DNA of 64,000 bases from NCBI RefSeq assembly GCF_037688875.1, contig NZ_JAWDIE010000001.1, positions 124,001 to 188,000 on the forward strand, read 5' to 3'. Numbering within the stretch: position 1 is the first letter of the stretch; the number at the start of each line of letters is the position of its first letter. The position numbers and the translations under genes were made by a program. Source of the DNA: Amphibiibacter pelophylacis. GTDB lineage: Bacteria; Pseudomonadota; Gammaproteobacteria; Burkholderiales; Burkholderiaceae_C. The notes under the pieces were generated by a model. It was not told the origin of the DNA and made no database searches. It was given only the letters and a program-made list of their open reading frames with translations. Of the stretch, positions 15,554 to 26,680 are shown one piece after another.

Positions 15554-16510
15554 TCAGGCCACGGCGGCCTGCGTGGCGGCCAGGCTGTCGGGGTCGGCCA
15601 CGTTCAGCGTGACCATGTCGGGGGCGATGCGCTTGACCATGCCGGACAGCGCCTTGCCGGGGCCGCATTCGACCGTGGTCGTCACACCCCGGGCCTGCAG
15701 GGCCTGCACGCAGCGCACCCACTGCACGGCGCCTGCGGCCTGGCGGACCAGCGCGTCGCGGATGCGTTCCGGGTCGGTTTCGACGGCGGCGTCGATGTTG
15801 TTGACGACGGCGATCTGCGGCGCGGCCAGCTGGACCTGAGCCAGCGCGGCCTTGAGGCGCTCGGCGGCCGGCTGCATCAGGCTGGAGTGGAAGGGCGCCG
15901 ACACCGGCAGCGGCAGGGCGCGTTTGGCCCCGGCAGCTTTCAGGGCTTCGCAGCCCAGCGCCACCCCGGCGACGCTGCCCGCGATCACGGTCTGTTTGGG
16001 GTCGTTGAAGTTGACGGCCTCGACCACTTCGCCCGACTGCGCCGCGACCTGCTGGCAGGTGGCGCTGACCCCATCAGCATCCAGCCCCAGGATGGCGGCC
16101 ATGGCGCCCTGGCCCACGGGGACGGCCTCCTGCATGGCCTGCGCGCGCAGGCGCACCAGCGGCACGGCCTGGGCCAGCGTCAGCACGCCAGCGGCCACGA
16201 GGGCGGTGTACTCGCCCAGCGAATGTCCGGCTACGGCGGCCGGCCGCGCACCGCCGCGCGCCAGCCACACGCGCCAGCAGGCCACGGCGGCAGTCAGCAT
16301 GGCGGGCTGGGTGTTTGTCGTGAGGTCTAGCTGATCTTTGGGGCCTTGCGCGATCAGGGCGCCCAGGTCTTCTCCCAGCGCATCGCTGGCCTCGCGCAGG
16401 GTGGCCTGCACCACGGGGTCATCCCCCCAGGCGTCCAGCATGCCCACCGACTGCGAGCCCTGGCCGGGAAAAACAAAAGCCAAAGTGGCGACGGAAGCGT
16501 TCTGTGTCAT
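15554..16510 (-). CDS. fabD: Malonyl-CoA:ACP transacylase
   Basis: A 318-residue transferase with FVFPGQGSQSVGM at residues 12-24, the nucleophile elbow GHSLGEYTAL (Ser about 98), the His-containing SAPFHSSLM and the terminal VECGPGKALSGMVKRI. It loads malonyl groups onto ACP. The frame runs further upstream, but ATG 16510 (MTQNASVATLAFVFPG) gives the family start. It lies 17 bases after fabH. Confidence 0.97.
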   Translation of the reverse strand: MTQNASVATLAFVFPGQGSQSVGMLDAWGDDPVVQATLREASDALGEDLGALIAQGPKDQLDLTTNTQPAMLTAAVACWRVWLARGGARPAAVAGHSLGEYTALVAAGVLTLAQAVPLVRLRAQAMQEAVPVGQGAMAAILGLDADGVSATCQQVAAQSGEVVEAVNFNDPKQTVIAGSVAGVALGCEALKAAGAKRALPLPVSAPFHSSLMQPAAERLKAALAQVQLAAPQIAVVNNIDAAVETDPERIRDALVRQAAGAVQWVRCVQALQARGVTTTVECGPGKALSGMVKRIAPDMVTLNVADPDSLAATQAAVA

Positions 16511-16527
16511 GGGATTCTTTCGTGTGC

Positions 16528-17511
16528 TCAGAGCTGCAGCAGCGCTGCGCCCCAGGTGAAACCGCCGCCCACGCCTTCCAGCAGCACGCGCTGCCCCGCC
16601 TTCAGGCGGCCGTCGCGACGCCCGGCGTCCAGCGCCAGCGGAATCGAGGCGGCCGAGGTGTTGCCGTGCTGGTCCACGGTGACGATGACCTTGTCCATGC
16701 CCAGGCGCAGCTTGCGCGCCGTGCTTTGCATGATGCGGATGTTGGCCTGGTGCGGCACCAGCCAGTCGACGTCGGCGGTGGTCAGGCCGGCCTGATCCAG
16801 CACCTCGCGGGCGGCCTGGTCCAGCAGGTTGACGGCCAGCTTGAAGACGGCCTGGCCGTCCATGGTCAGCAGGGCGTGGCCCTGGACGGCGCCGCCGCGC
16901 ACCTGGCCGGGCACGCACAGGATGGGCGCGTGCTGGCCGTCGGCGTGCAGCGTGGTCGAGAGGATGCCCGGCGTGTCGCTGGCCTGCAGCACCACCGCCC
17001 CGGCGCCGTCGCCGAAAAGGACGCAGGTGCCGCGGTCGTCGAAATCCAGCAGGCGGGAGAAGGTCTCGGCGCCCACAACCAGCGCGGTGCGTGCTGCGCC
17101 GCTGCGGATCATGGCGTCGGCCACCGAAATGGCGTAGATGAAGCCGGTGCAGACGGCCTGCACGTCAAACGCCGCGCCGCCTGAAGCGCCCAGCTTGGCC
17201 TGCAGCAGGCAGGCGGTCGAGGGGAAAACCATGTCCGGTGTGGACGTGGCCACGATGATGAGATCCAGATCGCTCGCCGCCACACCTGCGTCGTCCAGCG
17301 CGCGCTGCGCGGCGGTCAGCGCCAGATCGCTGGTGGTCTGGGATTCGGCGGCGAAGTGGCGGAAGCGGATGCCGGTGCGCTCGACGATCCAGTCGTCCGA
17401 GGTCTCGACCCCGCGTGCGGCCAGGCGCTCGACCAGATCCTGGTTGCTCAGACGCTGCTCGGGCAGGCAGGAACCGGTGCCGGTCAGACGGGCGTGGGGG
17501 GCGGAGCGCAT
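16528..17511 (-). CDS. fabH: 3-oxoacyl-[acyl-carrier-protein] synthase III (KAS III)
   Basis: A 327-residue initiating condensing enzyme. The active-site Cys is in DVQAVCTGFIYAI, the His in VPHQANIRIMQ and the Asn in QHGNTSAASIPLA. It condenses acetyl-CoA with malonyl-ACP to start fatty-acid synthesis. ATG 17511 (MRSAPHARLTGTGSCLPE) is chosen because family similarity begins there; the open frame continues 62 codons upstream into plsX in another phase. The gap to plsX is 43 bases. Confidence 0.96.
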   Translation of the reverse strand: MRSAPHARLTGTGSCLPEQRLSNQDLVERLAARGVETSDDWIVERTGIRFRHFAAESQTTSDLALTAAQRALDDAGVAASDLDLIIVATSTPDMVFPSTACLLQAKLGASGGAAFDVQAVCTGFIYAISVADAMIRSGAARTALVVGAETFSRLLDFDDRGTCVLFGDGAGAVVLQASDTPGILSTTLHADGQHAPILCVPGQVRGGAVQGHALLTMDGQAVFKLAVNLLDQAAREVLDQAGLTTADVDWLVPHQANIRIMQSTARKLRLGMDKVIVTVDQHGNTSAASIPLALDAGRRDGRLKAGQRVLLEGVGGGFTWGAALLQL

Positions 17512-17554
17512 GCGGTGTCTTTCGGGGCGGGCCTTGGAAAACCGGGCGACGGCC

Positions 17555-18691
17555 TCACGCCGCAGGCATGACGCTGTCGGGTCCGGCAGGAATCGGGGCG
17601 GCGGGCGCCAGGCTGTCGTGAATGCAGGCCTGGATGCGGTCCAGCAGCTGGTGGCTGGCGGCGTCGTGGGCGCGCAGCAGTGCGTTCTCGAACGCAAAAG
17701 CGTCGGCGCTGCCGTGGCTCTTGAACACGAGGCCGCGCAGGCCCAGCAGGGCGGCGCCGTTGTAGCGGCGCGGGTCGACGCGCTGGCGGAAGCGGTTCAG
17801 CACCGGCATGGCGGCCAGCGCGGCCAGCTTGGTCAGCGGGCTGCGCGAGAACTCTTCGCGCAGCATGGCGCTGATCATGCGCGCCAGCCCTTCGGACGCT
17901 TTCAGGGCCACGTTGCCGACAAAGCCGTCGCAGACCACGACGCGGGCCGTGCCCTTGAAAATGTCGTTGCCTTCGACGTTGCCGATGAAGTGGATCCAGC
18001 CGCGCTCGCCCGCCTCGCGCAGCAGTTCGCCCGCGCGCTTGATGGTGTCGCTGCCCTTGATCATCTCTTCGCCGATGTTGAGCAGACCGACGCTGGGCGC
18101 GGGGATGTCGTCCACCGCGGTGACCAGCGCGCTGCCCATCAGGGCAAACTGCAGCAGATGCTCGGGCGTGCAGTCCACGTTGGCACCCAGATCCAGCACG
18201 GTGGTGTCCCCGTTGCGGTCGTTGGGCATGACGGTGGCGATGGCCGGTCGGTCGATGCCAGGCATCGTCTTGAGCACATAACGCGCCACAGCCATCAGCG
18301 CGCCGGTGTTGCCTGCTGAAACGCACACATCCGCCATCGTGCCGCTGGCCGGATCGGCCTTGAGCTGTTCGATGGCCACGCGCAGCGAGGCGTTTTTCTT
18401 GCGCCGCAGCGCCACCTCGATGGAGTCGTCCATGGTGACGACCTCGGTGGCGGTAACGCAGCGCACGCGCGTCTGGACCTCGGCCGGCCACGCTTCGGTG
18501 GCCCGCAGGGCATCCGTGGTGCCAACCAGCACCACGCGTGACAGCGGGCGGGCCTGCAGCAGCGCCAGACAGGCTGGCAGGGCCGCTTGCGCGCCCGCAT
18601 CGCCGCTCATCAGATCGACGGCCACTGTCGCACCACGGGCGCACATGGCGCTCACGCTGGCCGGGACAGCAGTGGGATCCAGCGCGCCCAC
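17555..18691 (-). CDS. plsX: Phosphate acyltransferase PlsX
   Basis: A 378-residue protein with the PlsX pattern VAVDLMSGDAG near the start, then VRCVTATEVVTMDDSIEVALRRKKNASLR, VSAGNTGALMA, RPAIATVMP and IGEEMIKGSDTIKRA. It converts acyl-ACP to acyl-phosphate for phospholipid synthesis. The reported start is a GTG at 18691, 13 bases after rpmF; the ATG at 18646 (MCARGATVAVD) is equally possible and gives 363 residues. The initial GG of the usual MGGD motif reads MSGD here. Downstream is fabH. Confidence 0.93.
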   Translation of the reverse strand: MGALDPTAVPASVSAMCARGATVAVDLMSGDAGAQAALPACLALLQARPLSRVVLVGTTDALRATEAWPAEVQTRVRCVTATEVVTMDDSIEVALRRKKNASLRVAIEQLKADPASGTMADVCVSAGNTGALMAVARYVLKTMPGIDRPAIATVMPNDRNGDTTVLDLGANVDCTPEHLLQFALMGSALVTAVDDIPAPSVGLLNIGEEMIKGSDTIKRAGELLREAGERGWIHFIGNVEGNDIFKGTARVVVCDGFVGNVALKASEGLARMISAMLREEFSRSPLTKLAALAAMPVLNRFRQRVDPRRYNGAALLGLRGLVFKSHGSADAFAFENALLRAHDAASHQLLDRIQACIHDSLAPAAPIPAGPDSVMPAA

Positions 18692-18704
18692 GAATCCGGG
18701 GGAA

Positions 18705-18887
18705 TCAGGCGTCGTCGCGGGTTTTGATCACCTTGCGCCCACGGTAGATGCCGTTGGGGCTGATGTGGTGGCGCAGGTGCACTTCGCCCGTGGTCGGCTC
18801 GATGCCGGTTCCCGGCGTGCTCAGGGCATTGTGCGAGCGGTGCATGCCGCGCTTGGACGGCGATTTCTTGTTTTGTTGAACGGCCAT
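18705..18887 (-). CDS. rpmF: 50S ribosomal protein L32
   Basis: A 60-residue basic protein starting MAVQQNKKSPSKRGMHRSHNAL, diagnostic for L32. It is the first gene of the lipid-synthesis operon, with a near-consensus promoter about 70 bases upstream. In many proteobacteria yceD (DUF177) precedes rpmF; here it does not, and PPK2 lies upstream on the same strand after 132 bases. Confidence 0.97.
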   Translation of the reverse strand: MAVQQNKKSPSKRGMHRSHNALSTPGTGIEPTTGEVHLRHHISPNGIYRGRKVIKTRDDA

Positions 18888-18918
18888 GTCAGGCTCCTGA
18901 ACGGATCAGATAAGAGAC

Positions 18919-18942
18919 CGCCCGGTGGCTGGGCCCCGGGCG
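18919..18942 (-). promoter_or_regulatory. Hairpin in the rpmF leader
   Basis: The transcribed leader between the rpmF promoter and start codon contains an inverted repeat, CGCCCGG at 18919-18925 against CCGGGCG at 18936-18942, loop 10. It could be a ribosomal-protein binding or stability element; function is a guess. Confidence 0.35.
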
Positions 18943-18957
18943 TGCAATAAACCGCGC

Positions 18958-18986
18958 ATTATAGCGTCAGGCAATGCCTGTGCCAA
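18958..18986 (-). promoter_or_regulatory. Sigma-70 promoter of the rpmF-plsX-fab operon
   Basis: On the minus strand TTGGCA (18986-18981) is followed after exactly 17 bases by TATAAT (18963-18958), a near-perfect vegetative promoter about 71 bases upstream of the rpmF ATG. It is the only such match I see before the seven-gene lipid block. Confidence 0.8.
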
Positions 18987-19019
18987 GCGCGATGTGGTGT
19001 GGCGCTGTCCGGCGGCCGG

Positions 19020-19937
19020 TCAGCCGTCGATGCCCTGGGGGCGGCCGACCAGACGCAGGTCGACCGAGCCAATGCGGCGGATGTCCTTGCTGTCGTAGGG
19101 CAGACGGTCCAGCAGCACGCGCATGGCGTTGAGGCGGGCGCGCTTCTTGCAGTCGGATTTGATGACCGTCCAGGGCACAGCGCCGGTGTCGGTGCGCGAG
19201 AACATGGCTTCTTTGGCGCGGGTGTAGTCGTCCCATTTGTCCAGCGAGGCCAGGTCGATGGGGCTGAGCTTCCAGGATTTCAGCGGATCATCGCGGCGCT
19301 GTTTGAAGCGGCGGATCTGCTCTTCGCGGCTGACCGAGAACCAGAACTTGAACAGGTGCACGCCGCTTTCCACCCACTGGCGCTCGAGTTCCGGGACGTG
19401 GCGCATGAACATCTGGTACTGCTCGTCGGTGCAGAAGCCCATGACGCGCTCGACCCCGGCGCGGTTGTACCAGCTGCGATCAAAAAGCACGATCTCGCCC
19501 TGCGAGGGGAAATGCTGCACGTAGCGCTGGAAGTACCACTGGCCCTTTTCGAGCTCGGTGGGCGTGGACAGCGCCACCACGCGCGCACCCCGTGGGTTGA
19601 GGTGTTCCATGAAGCGTTTGATCGCGCCGCCCTTGCCCGCCGCGTCGCGGCCTTCGAAGAGCACCATCACGCGCTGGCCGGTGGCCTTGACCCAGGCCTG
19701 GAGCTTGAGCAGCTCGACCTGCAGCTGCAGCTTCTGGTCTTCGTAGCTTTTGCGCGACAGACGGTGCAGATAGGGGTAGCTGGTGCGGCCGGGCCAGTCG
19801 GGGTTGATGGCTTCGTCGGCTTTCACGCCAGGTGGCAGGTCGGCGTGTTTGCCCGAGCTGACCATGATGGGTTCCTGGCTGTCGTCGTCCAGGGTGACCT
19901 GATCAAGGCGGGACACGGCGGAAGGCGGCTGAATCAT
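19020..19937 (-). CDS. ppk2: Polyphosphate kinase 2 family protein
   Basis: A 305-residue PPK2 with Walker A FEGRDAAGKGGAIKRF (about residues 93-108), the Walker B/lid segment LFDRSWYNRAGVERVMGF, and the family region VSREEQIRRFKQRRDDPLKSWKLSPID. It uses polyphosphate to phosphorylate nucleoside diphosphates (or the reverse); the one-domain size suggests the class I type. The start at 19937 (MIQPPSAVSRLDQ) gives an N-terminal extension that is commonly variable. It is probably transcribed alone. Confidence 0.93.
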   Translation of the reverse strand: MIQPPSAVSRLDQVTLDDDSQEPIMVSSGKHADLPPGVKADEAINPDWPGRTSYPYLHRLSRKSYEDQKLQLQVELLKLQAWVKATGQRVMVLFEGRDAAGKGGAIKRFMEHLNPRGARVVALSTPTELEKGQWYFQRYVQHFPSQGEIVLFDRSWYNRAGVERVMGFCTDEQYQMFMRHVPELERQWVESGVHLFKFWFSVSREEQIRRFKQRRDDPLKSWKLSPIDLASLDKWDDYTRAKEAMFSRTDTGAVPWTVIKSDCKKRARLNAMRVLLDRLPYDSKDIRRIGSVDLRLVGRPQGIDG

Positions 19938-20095
19938 GACGGGACCTGTTTTTTTGTCGTTGTGAATGGAAAAACCACCGCAGGGTGGCCCGGAACGATT
20001 GTGCCCGCCACGGCGGGCGGGCACAAGGTTTGTCCGACACAGACACTCCACCTTGGGCCGCAGGGCCCGGGCGGAGACGATCGCTCAGGCCGGGA

Positions 20096-22075
<1,980 letters not shown>

Positions 22076-22279
22076 CTGGGCTCTCCTGGTTCGGGTCTGG
22101 AATGAAATAAGTATCTGACAAGGCTAGGCCCTGGCTCTTACGAACCGCTTACCTTCGGTGTAAACCCTGGCGCTGCTCTGCGCGATCGCGCACCGCTGCG
22201 GCGGTGTGCGGCACGCAAGCACTGCGCCAGCCACAGTGCCTACAATGGCTGCATCACCGCTTCATTTTCTGGACCGTCC

Positions 22280-23803
22280 ATGACCGCCATCCGCCAAGAA
22301 GACCTGATCGAATCCATCGCCGCCGCACTGCAGTACATCAGTTACTACCACCCGGCCGATTACATCCAGCACCTGGCCCGCGCTTACGAGCGCGAGGAAT
22401 CGCCTGCCGCCAAGGACGCCATCGCGCAGATCCTGACCAACTCGCGCCTGTGCGCCGAAGGCCGCCGCCCCATCTGCCAGGACACGGGCATCGTCAACGT
22501 CTTTCTGAAGATCGGCATGGACGTGCGCTGGGAAGGCTTTACCGGATCCCTCCAGGACGCCATCGACGAAGGCGTGCGGCGGGGCTATCTCAACCCCGAC
22601 AACAAGCTGCGCGCGTCGGTGCTGGCCGACCCGATTTTCGAGCGCAAGAACACCCGGGACAACACCCCCGCCGTCGTCTTCATGGAAGTCGTGCCGGGCG
22701 ACAGGCTGGATGTGATCGTCGCGGCCAAGGGCGGCGGCAGCGAGAACAAGAGCAAGGTGTACATGCTCAACCCCAGCGACAACATCGTGGACTGGGTGCT
22801 GAAGACCGTTCCGACCATGGGCGCGGGCTGGTGCCCGCCGGGCATGCTGGGCATCGGCGTGGGCGGTACGGCCGAAAAAGCAGCGCTGCTGGCCAAAGAA
22901 TCGCTGATGGACGACATCGACATGTACGAGCTGCTGCAGCGCGGTCCGGCCAACAAGCTGGAAGAGATGCGCATCGAGCTGTACGAGAAAGTCAACGCCC
23001 TGGGCATCGGCGCGCAGGGCTTGGGCGGCCTGACCACGGTGCTGGATGTGAAGATCAAAACCTGGCCCACGCACGCGGCGTCCAAGCCGATTGCGATGAT
23101 CCCCAACTGCGCGGCCACGCGCCACGCCCACTTCGTGATGGATGGCAGCGGGCCGGTTTACCTGGATCCGCCCAGCCTGGACCTGTGGCCCAACGTGCAC
23201 TGGGCGCCCGATTACAACAAGAGCCAGCGCGTTGATCTCAACACGCTGACCCCCGCAGAGGTCGCCAGCTGGCAGCCCGGCCAGACCCTGCTGCTCAGCG
23301 GCAGGATGCTCACGGGCCGCGATGCCGCGCACAAGCGCATTCAGGACATGCTGGCCAAGGGCGAGAGCCTGCCGGTCGACTTCACGAATCGCGTCATCTA
23401 CTACGTGGGCCCGGTCGATCCGGTGCGCGACGAGGTCGTCGGCCCGGCCGGCCCGACCACGGCGACGCGCATGGACAAGTTCACCGAGATGATGCTGGCC
23501 CACACCGGCCTGATCGCCATGATCGGCAAGGCCGAGCGCGGCCCTGTCGCCATCGAGGCCATCAAGAAGCACAAATCGGCCTATCTGATGGCGGTGGGCG
23601 GCAGCGCTTACCTGGTCTCGAAGGCCATCAAGGCTGCCCGAGTGGTGGGCTTTGCCGACCTGGGCATGGAAGCGATCTACGAGTTCGACGTGGTGGACAT
23701 GCCCGTCACCGTGGCCGTCGATTCGGGGGGCACCAGCGCGCACATCGAAGGCCCGAAGCTGTGGCAGGCCCGGATCGGCAAGATTCCGGTGGCGGTCGCC
23801 TGA
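22280..23803 (+). CDS. fumA: Fumarate hydratase, class I ([4Fe-4S])
   Basis: A 507-residue oxygen-sensitive fumarase. The three Fe-S Cys are probably in PICQDTGIVN (about residue 73), MIPNCAATRHAHF and a Cys in GWCPPGMLGIG; the two-part architecture, alpha domain then SGRMLTGRDAAHKRIQDML beta domain, is intact. It interconverts fumarate and malate. Downstream the lacI-type gene begins 12 bases later, followed by ttrSR, so this fumarase may be transcribed with the tetrathionate regulators. Confidence 0.94.
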   Translation: MTAIRQEDLIESIAAALQYISYYHPADYIQHLARAYEREESPAAKDAIAQILTNSRLCAEGRRPICQDTGIVNVFLKIGMDVRWEGFTGSLQDAIDEGVRRGYLNPDNKLRASVLADPIFERKNTRDNTPAVVFMEVVPGDRLDVIVAAKGGGSENKSKVYMLNPSDNIVDWVLKTVPTMGAGWCPPGMLGIGVGGTAEKAALLAKESLMDDIDMYELLQRGPANKLEEMRIELYEKVNALGIGAQGLGGLTTVLDVKIKTWPTHAASKPIAMIPNCAATRHAHFVMDGSGPVYLDPPSLDLWPNVHWAPDYNKSQRVDLNTLTPAEVASWQPGQTLLLSGRMLTGRDAAHKRIQDMLAKGESLPVDFTNRVIYYVGPVDPVRDEVVGPAGPTTATRMDKFTEMMLAHTGLIAMIGKAERGPVAIEAIKKHKSAYLMAVGGSAYLVSKAIKAARVVGFADLGMEAIYEFDVVDMPVTVAVDSGGTSAHIEGPKLWQARIGKIPVAVA

Positions 23804-23815
23804 GGGCCGCAAACC

Positions 23816-24871
23816 GTGCCGCGCTCCACCCGCCAGGCCCGCCACGCCGCAGCCGCTGCCCACCGGCCAGTGCGGTTGCAGGACATTGCTGATTCCCTGG
23901 GCGTCAGCATGATCACCGTGTCGCGGGCGCTGTCGCAGCCGCACAAGGTCTCGCCTGCGCTGCGCGAGCGCATCGTCGCGGCGGCCGACCGCATGGGCTA
24001 TGTGCCCAACCATTCGGCGCAGGCGCTGGCTTCGGCGCGCAGCCGCACCGTGCTGGTGCAGGTGCCATCGCTGAGCAACATCGTCTTCATCGACCTGCTG
24101 GAATCGGTGGGCCGCGTGCTGCAGACGGCCGGATACCACATGCTGATCTGCAACACGCACTACCGTGGCGCTGGCGACTGGGAGCGTGTGCGCAACTACC
24201 TCAAGCACAAGCCCGATGGCCTGCTGCTGACGGGCAGCCACCTGGCCGAACAGGCCGCCACGCTGGCCTCCAGCCTGGCGCTGCCGGTGGTGTTCATGAT
24301 GGCCGGGCTGGACGATCCGGTCACGCAGGCGCCGGAGCTGGCCGAGTTTGTCGGTTTCTCGCAGGTGCAGGCCGGGCGCGCCATGACCGAGCACCTGCTG
24401 GCGCAGGGGCACCGGCGCATCGCTTTTGTGGGCGCGCAACTGGATGTGCGCGTGCTGCAGCGCCACCAGGGCTATCTGCAGGCCATGGCGCAGGCCGGCG
24501 CCGAACCTTTGGAGATCATGGACGAGCGCCCCTCCAGCATGGCCATGGGCGCCAGCCTGCTGACGCGCCTGCGCCAGCGCCACGCCGACTGCACGGCGGT
24601 GTTCTTCTGCAACGACGATCTGGCGCTGGGCGCGCTGTCGCAGTGCCACGCCTTGGGCGTGCGCGTGCCGCACGACATGGCCGTGGCCGGCTTCAACGAC
24701 CTGCCCGCAGCGGCCTTTGCCGTGCCGACGCTGACCAGCGTCCACACCCCGCGCGCGCGGGTGGGCGAGCGCGCTGCGCAGCGCCTGCTGCGCCTGATGG
24801 ACGGCGAAGCACCGCTGGCCCAGCCGGTGCACGATCTGGGGTTCGAGCTGCGCGTGCGGGCGAGCGCCTGA
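23816..24871 (+). CDS. LacI/GntR-type (LacI family) transcriptional regulator
   Basis: A 351-residue regulator with the LacI helix-turn-helix VRLQDIADSLGVSMITVSRALSQPHKVSPALRERI (about residues 19-53) and hinge YVPNHSAQALASARS, followed by a periplasmic-binding-type effector domain, ending DLGFELRVRAS. GntR-like members of this family respond to sugar acids, but the ligand here cannot be inferred. It starts with GTG at 23816. Its position between a fumarase and the tetrathionate sensor kinase is unusual. Confidence 0.9.
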   Translation: MPRSTRQARHAAAAAHRPVRLQDIADSLGVSMITVSRALSQPHKVSPALRERIVAAADRMGYVPNHSAQALASARSRTVLVQVPSLSNIVFIDLLESVGRVLQTAGYHMLICNTHYRGAGDWERVRNYLKHKPDGLLLTGSHLAEQAATLASSLALPVVFMMAGLDDPVTQAPELAEFVGFSQVQAGRAMTEHLLAQGHRRIAFVGAQLDVRVLQRHQGYLQAMAQAGAEPLEIMDERPSSMAMGASLLTRLRQRHADCTAVFFCNDDLALGALSQCHALGVRVPHDMAVAGFNDLPAAAFAVPTLTSVHTPRARVGERAAQRLLRLMDGEAPLAQPVHDLGFELRVRASA

Positions 24872-24889
24872 GCGGGGCTGCAGCAGCAG

Positions 24890-26680
24890 ATGCGATCGGG
24901 GGCAACGTACCGGCTTGTGGTGGCGCTGGGTGTGTGGCTGGTTTTGCTGGCCAGCCCAGCCTGGGCCCGGACCGAGGTTCGCGTCGGGGTTCTGGCCTAT
25001 CAGGGTGAAGCGGCGGCCGAGCACGACTGGGCGCCTCTGGCCCGGGCGCTGGATCAGGCCTTGCCGCAGCATCATTTTGAGCTGCGCTATCTGGGACTGA
25101 ACGCGCTGTGGCAGGCGGTGGAGCACCGTCAGCTGGATTTCGTCATCACCCACGGCGGGCAATACGCGGCGATGGAAAGCCAGCTGGGGGCCAGCCGGAT
25201 CGCCACGCTGGACAACCCGCGATGGCCGTCGCCCGGTCGGGCGGTGGGCTCGGCCGTGGTGGTGCTGGCGGCCCGCCATGACTTGCAGCGTCTGGATGAT
25301 CTGGCCGGGCAGCGGCTGGCTGCGACCGACCCGCAGGCGTTTGGCGGGTATCTGGTCGCCCTGCGCGAACTCCACCAGCGCGGCATTGAGGCCGACGATC
25401 TGTCTTTGACCGAGTTTTCCGGCTTCCCGATGGAGCGGGTGCTGGACCGACTGGAGACCGGTCGCGCCGATGCGGCGGTGCTGCGCGGCTGCCTGCTGGA
25501 AGAGCTGGTCCGTTCCGGGCGGATTGCCCCGGGGCGTTTTCGCGTGCTGGAGCCCCAGTCGTTCGAGCGCACGGGGGGCTATCCCTGCCAGGTGTCGACG
25601 CAGCTGTATCCCGACTGGCCCTTCATCAGCCTCCGCCACACCGATCGTGCTCTGGCCAAATCGGTGGCGGCGGCGCTGCTGGCCCTGCGGCCGTTGCCCG
25701 ATGGGCCGTCCTGGACGGTCCCGGCCGACTACCAGCCGGTGCGCGATCTGTACCGCGAGCTGGAGGTCGGACCCTATGCCTACCTGCGCGACACCACGCT
25801 GATGGCGCGGCTGCGCGGCTACTGGTGGATTTTTCTGGCGCTGTCGGTCGGGCTGGTGGGGTGGGTGATCCACACGGTGCGGGTCGAAAGCCAGGTGACG
25901 GCCCGCACGCGTGATCTGCAGCGCGCCCTGACCGAGCGCGACGCCGCCCACGAGCGCCTGCTGGCGCAGCAGGAAGAGGCCAGCCACCTGTCGCGTCTGT
26001 CCATCCTGGGCGAGCTGTCGGGCACGCTGGCGCACGAGCTGACCCAGCCGCTGGCCAGCATGGCCAACTTCGCCCACAGCATGGTGCGCCGCCTGGACAG
26101 TGGCCGCTACACGCCCGAGCTGCTGCTCCAGGCCAGCCGGGACATCGCCAGCGAGGCCGAGCGCGCCGGGGCCATCGTGCAGCGCATCCGGCGGTTTGCC
26201 CGAAAGCGGGGCGCCGTGCGTCAGGATGGCGTGCCACCCGAGATGGTGCAGGACGCGCTGGAGCTGTTTGTCCGCGTGCTGGCCCCTGCGCCGCGCATCG
26301 AGGTGCGCGACAGCTGGCCCACCGGATCGACCATCAGCTGCGATCCGCTGCAGTTCCAGCAGGTGATGCTCAACCTGCTCAAGAACGCCTGGGACGCCAT
26401 GCAGGCGCTGCCAGCCCACCAGCGCCTGATCGAGATCGAGATCGGGCGTCAGCCCGCCCACTGCACAATCTCGGTCCGCGACCACGGCTGCGGGCAGGAC
26501 GACGCAGGGATGGCCCGCTTGTTCGAGCCCTTTTTCACCACCCGACCCGATGGCCTGGGTCTGGGGCTGTCGATCTGCCGCACCATTGTCGAGGCCCATG
26601 CGGGCCGACTGGTCGCCCAGCGTCCGCAGGATGGCGGCGCCGGGCTGTGTTTCATTGCGACTTTTCCCGCCCATGACTGA
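24890..26680 (+). CDS. ttrS: Tetrathionate-response sensor histidine kinase
   Basis: A 596-residue membrane kinase. A signal peptide (about 1-26) precedes a PhnD-type periplasmic binding domain (EVRVGVLAYQGEAAAEHDWAPL onward to about residue 290), then a transmembrane segment YWWIFLALSVGLVGWVIHTV (about 308-327), a coiled linker, the HisKA region with ELSGTLAHELTQPLASMANF and the HATPase (NLLKNAWDAM; DHGCGQDD; GLGLGLSI). This is the TtrS arrangement, sensing tetrathionate in the periplasm and phosphorylating TtrR. It overlaps ttrR by 8 bases. Confidence 0.93.
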   Translation: MRSGATYRLVVALGVWLVLLASPAWARTEVRVGVLAYQGEAAAEHDWAPLARALDQALPQHHFELRYLGLNALWQAVEHRQLDFVITHGGQYAAMESQLGASRIATLDNPRWPSPGRAVGSAVVVLAARHDLQRLDDLAGQRLAATDPQAFGGYLVALRELHQRGIEADDLSLTEFSGFPMERVLDRLETGRADAAVLRGCLLEELVRSGRIAPGRFRVLEPQSFERTGGYPCQVSTQLYPDWPFISLRHTDRALAKSVAAALLALRPLPDGPSWTVPADYQPVRDLYRELEVGPYAYLRDTTLMARLRGYWWIFLALSVGLVGWVIHTVRVESQVTARTRDLQRALTERDAAHERLLAQQEEASHLSRLSILGELSGTLAHELTQPLASMANFAHSMVRRLDSGRYTPELLLQASRDIASEAERAGAIVQRIRRFARKRGAVRQDGVPPEMVQDALELFVRVLAPAPRIEVRDSWPTGSTISCDPLQFQQVMLNLLKNAWDAMQALPAHQRLIEIEIGRQPAHCTISVRDHGCGQDDAGMARLFEPFFTTRPDGLGLGLSICRTIVEAHAGRLVAQRPQDGGAGLCFIATFPAHD

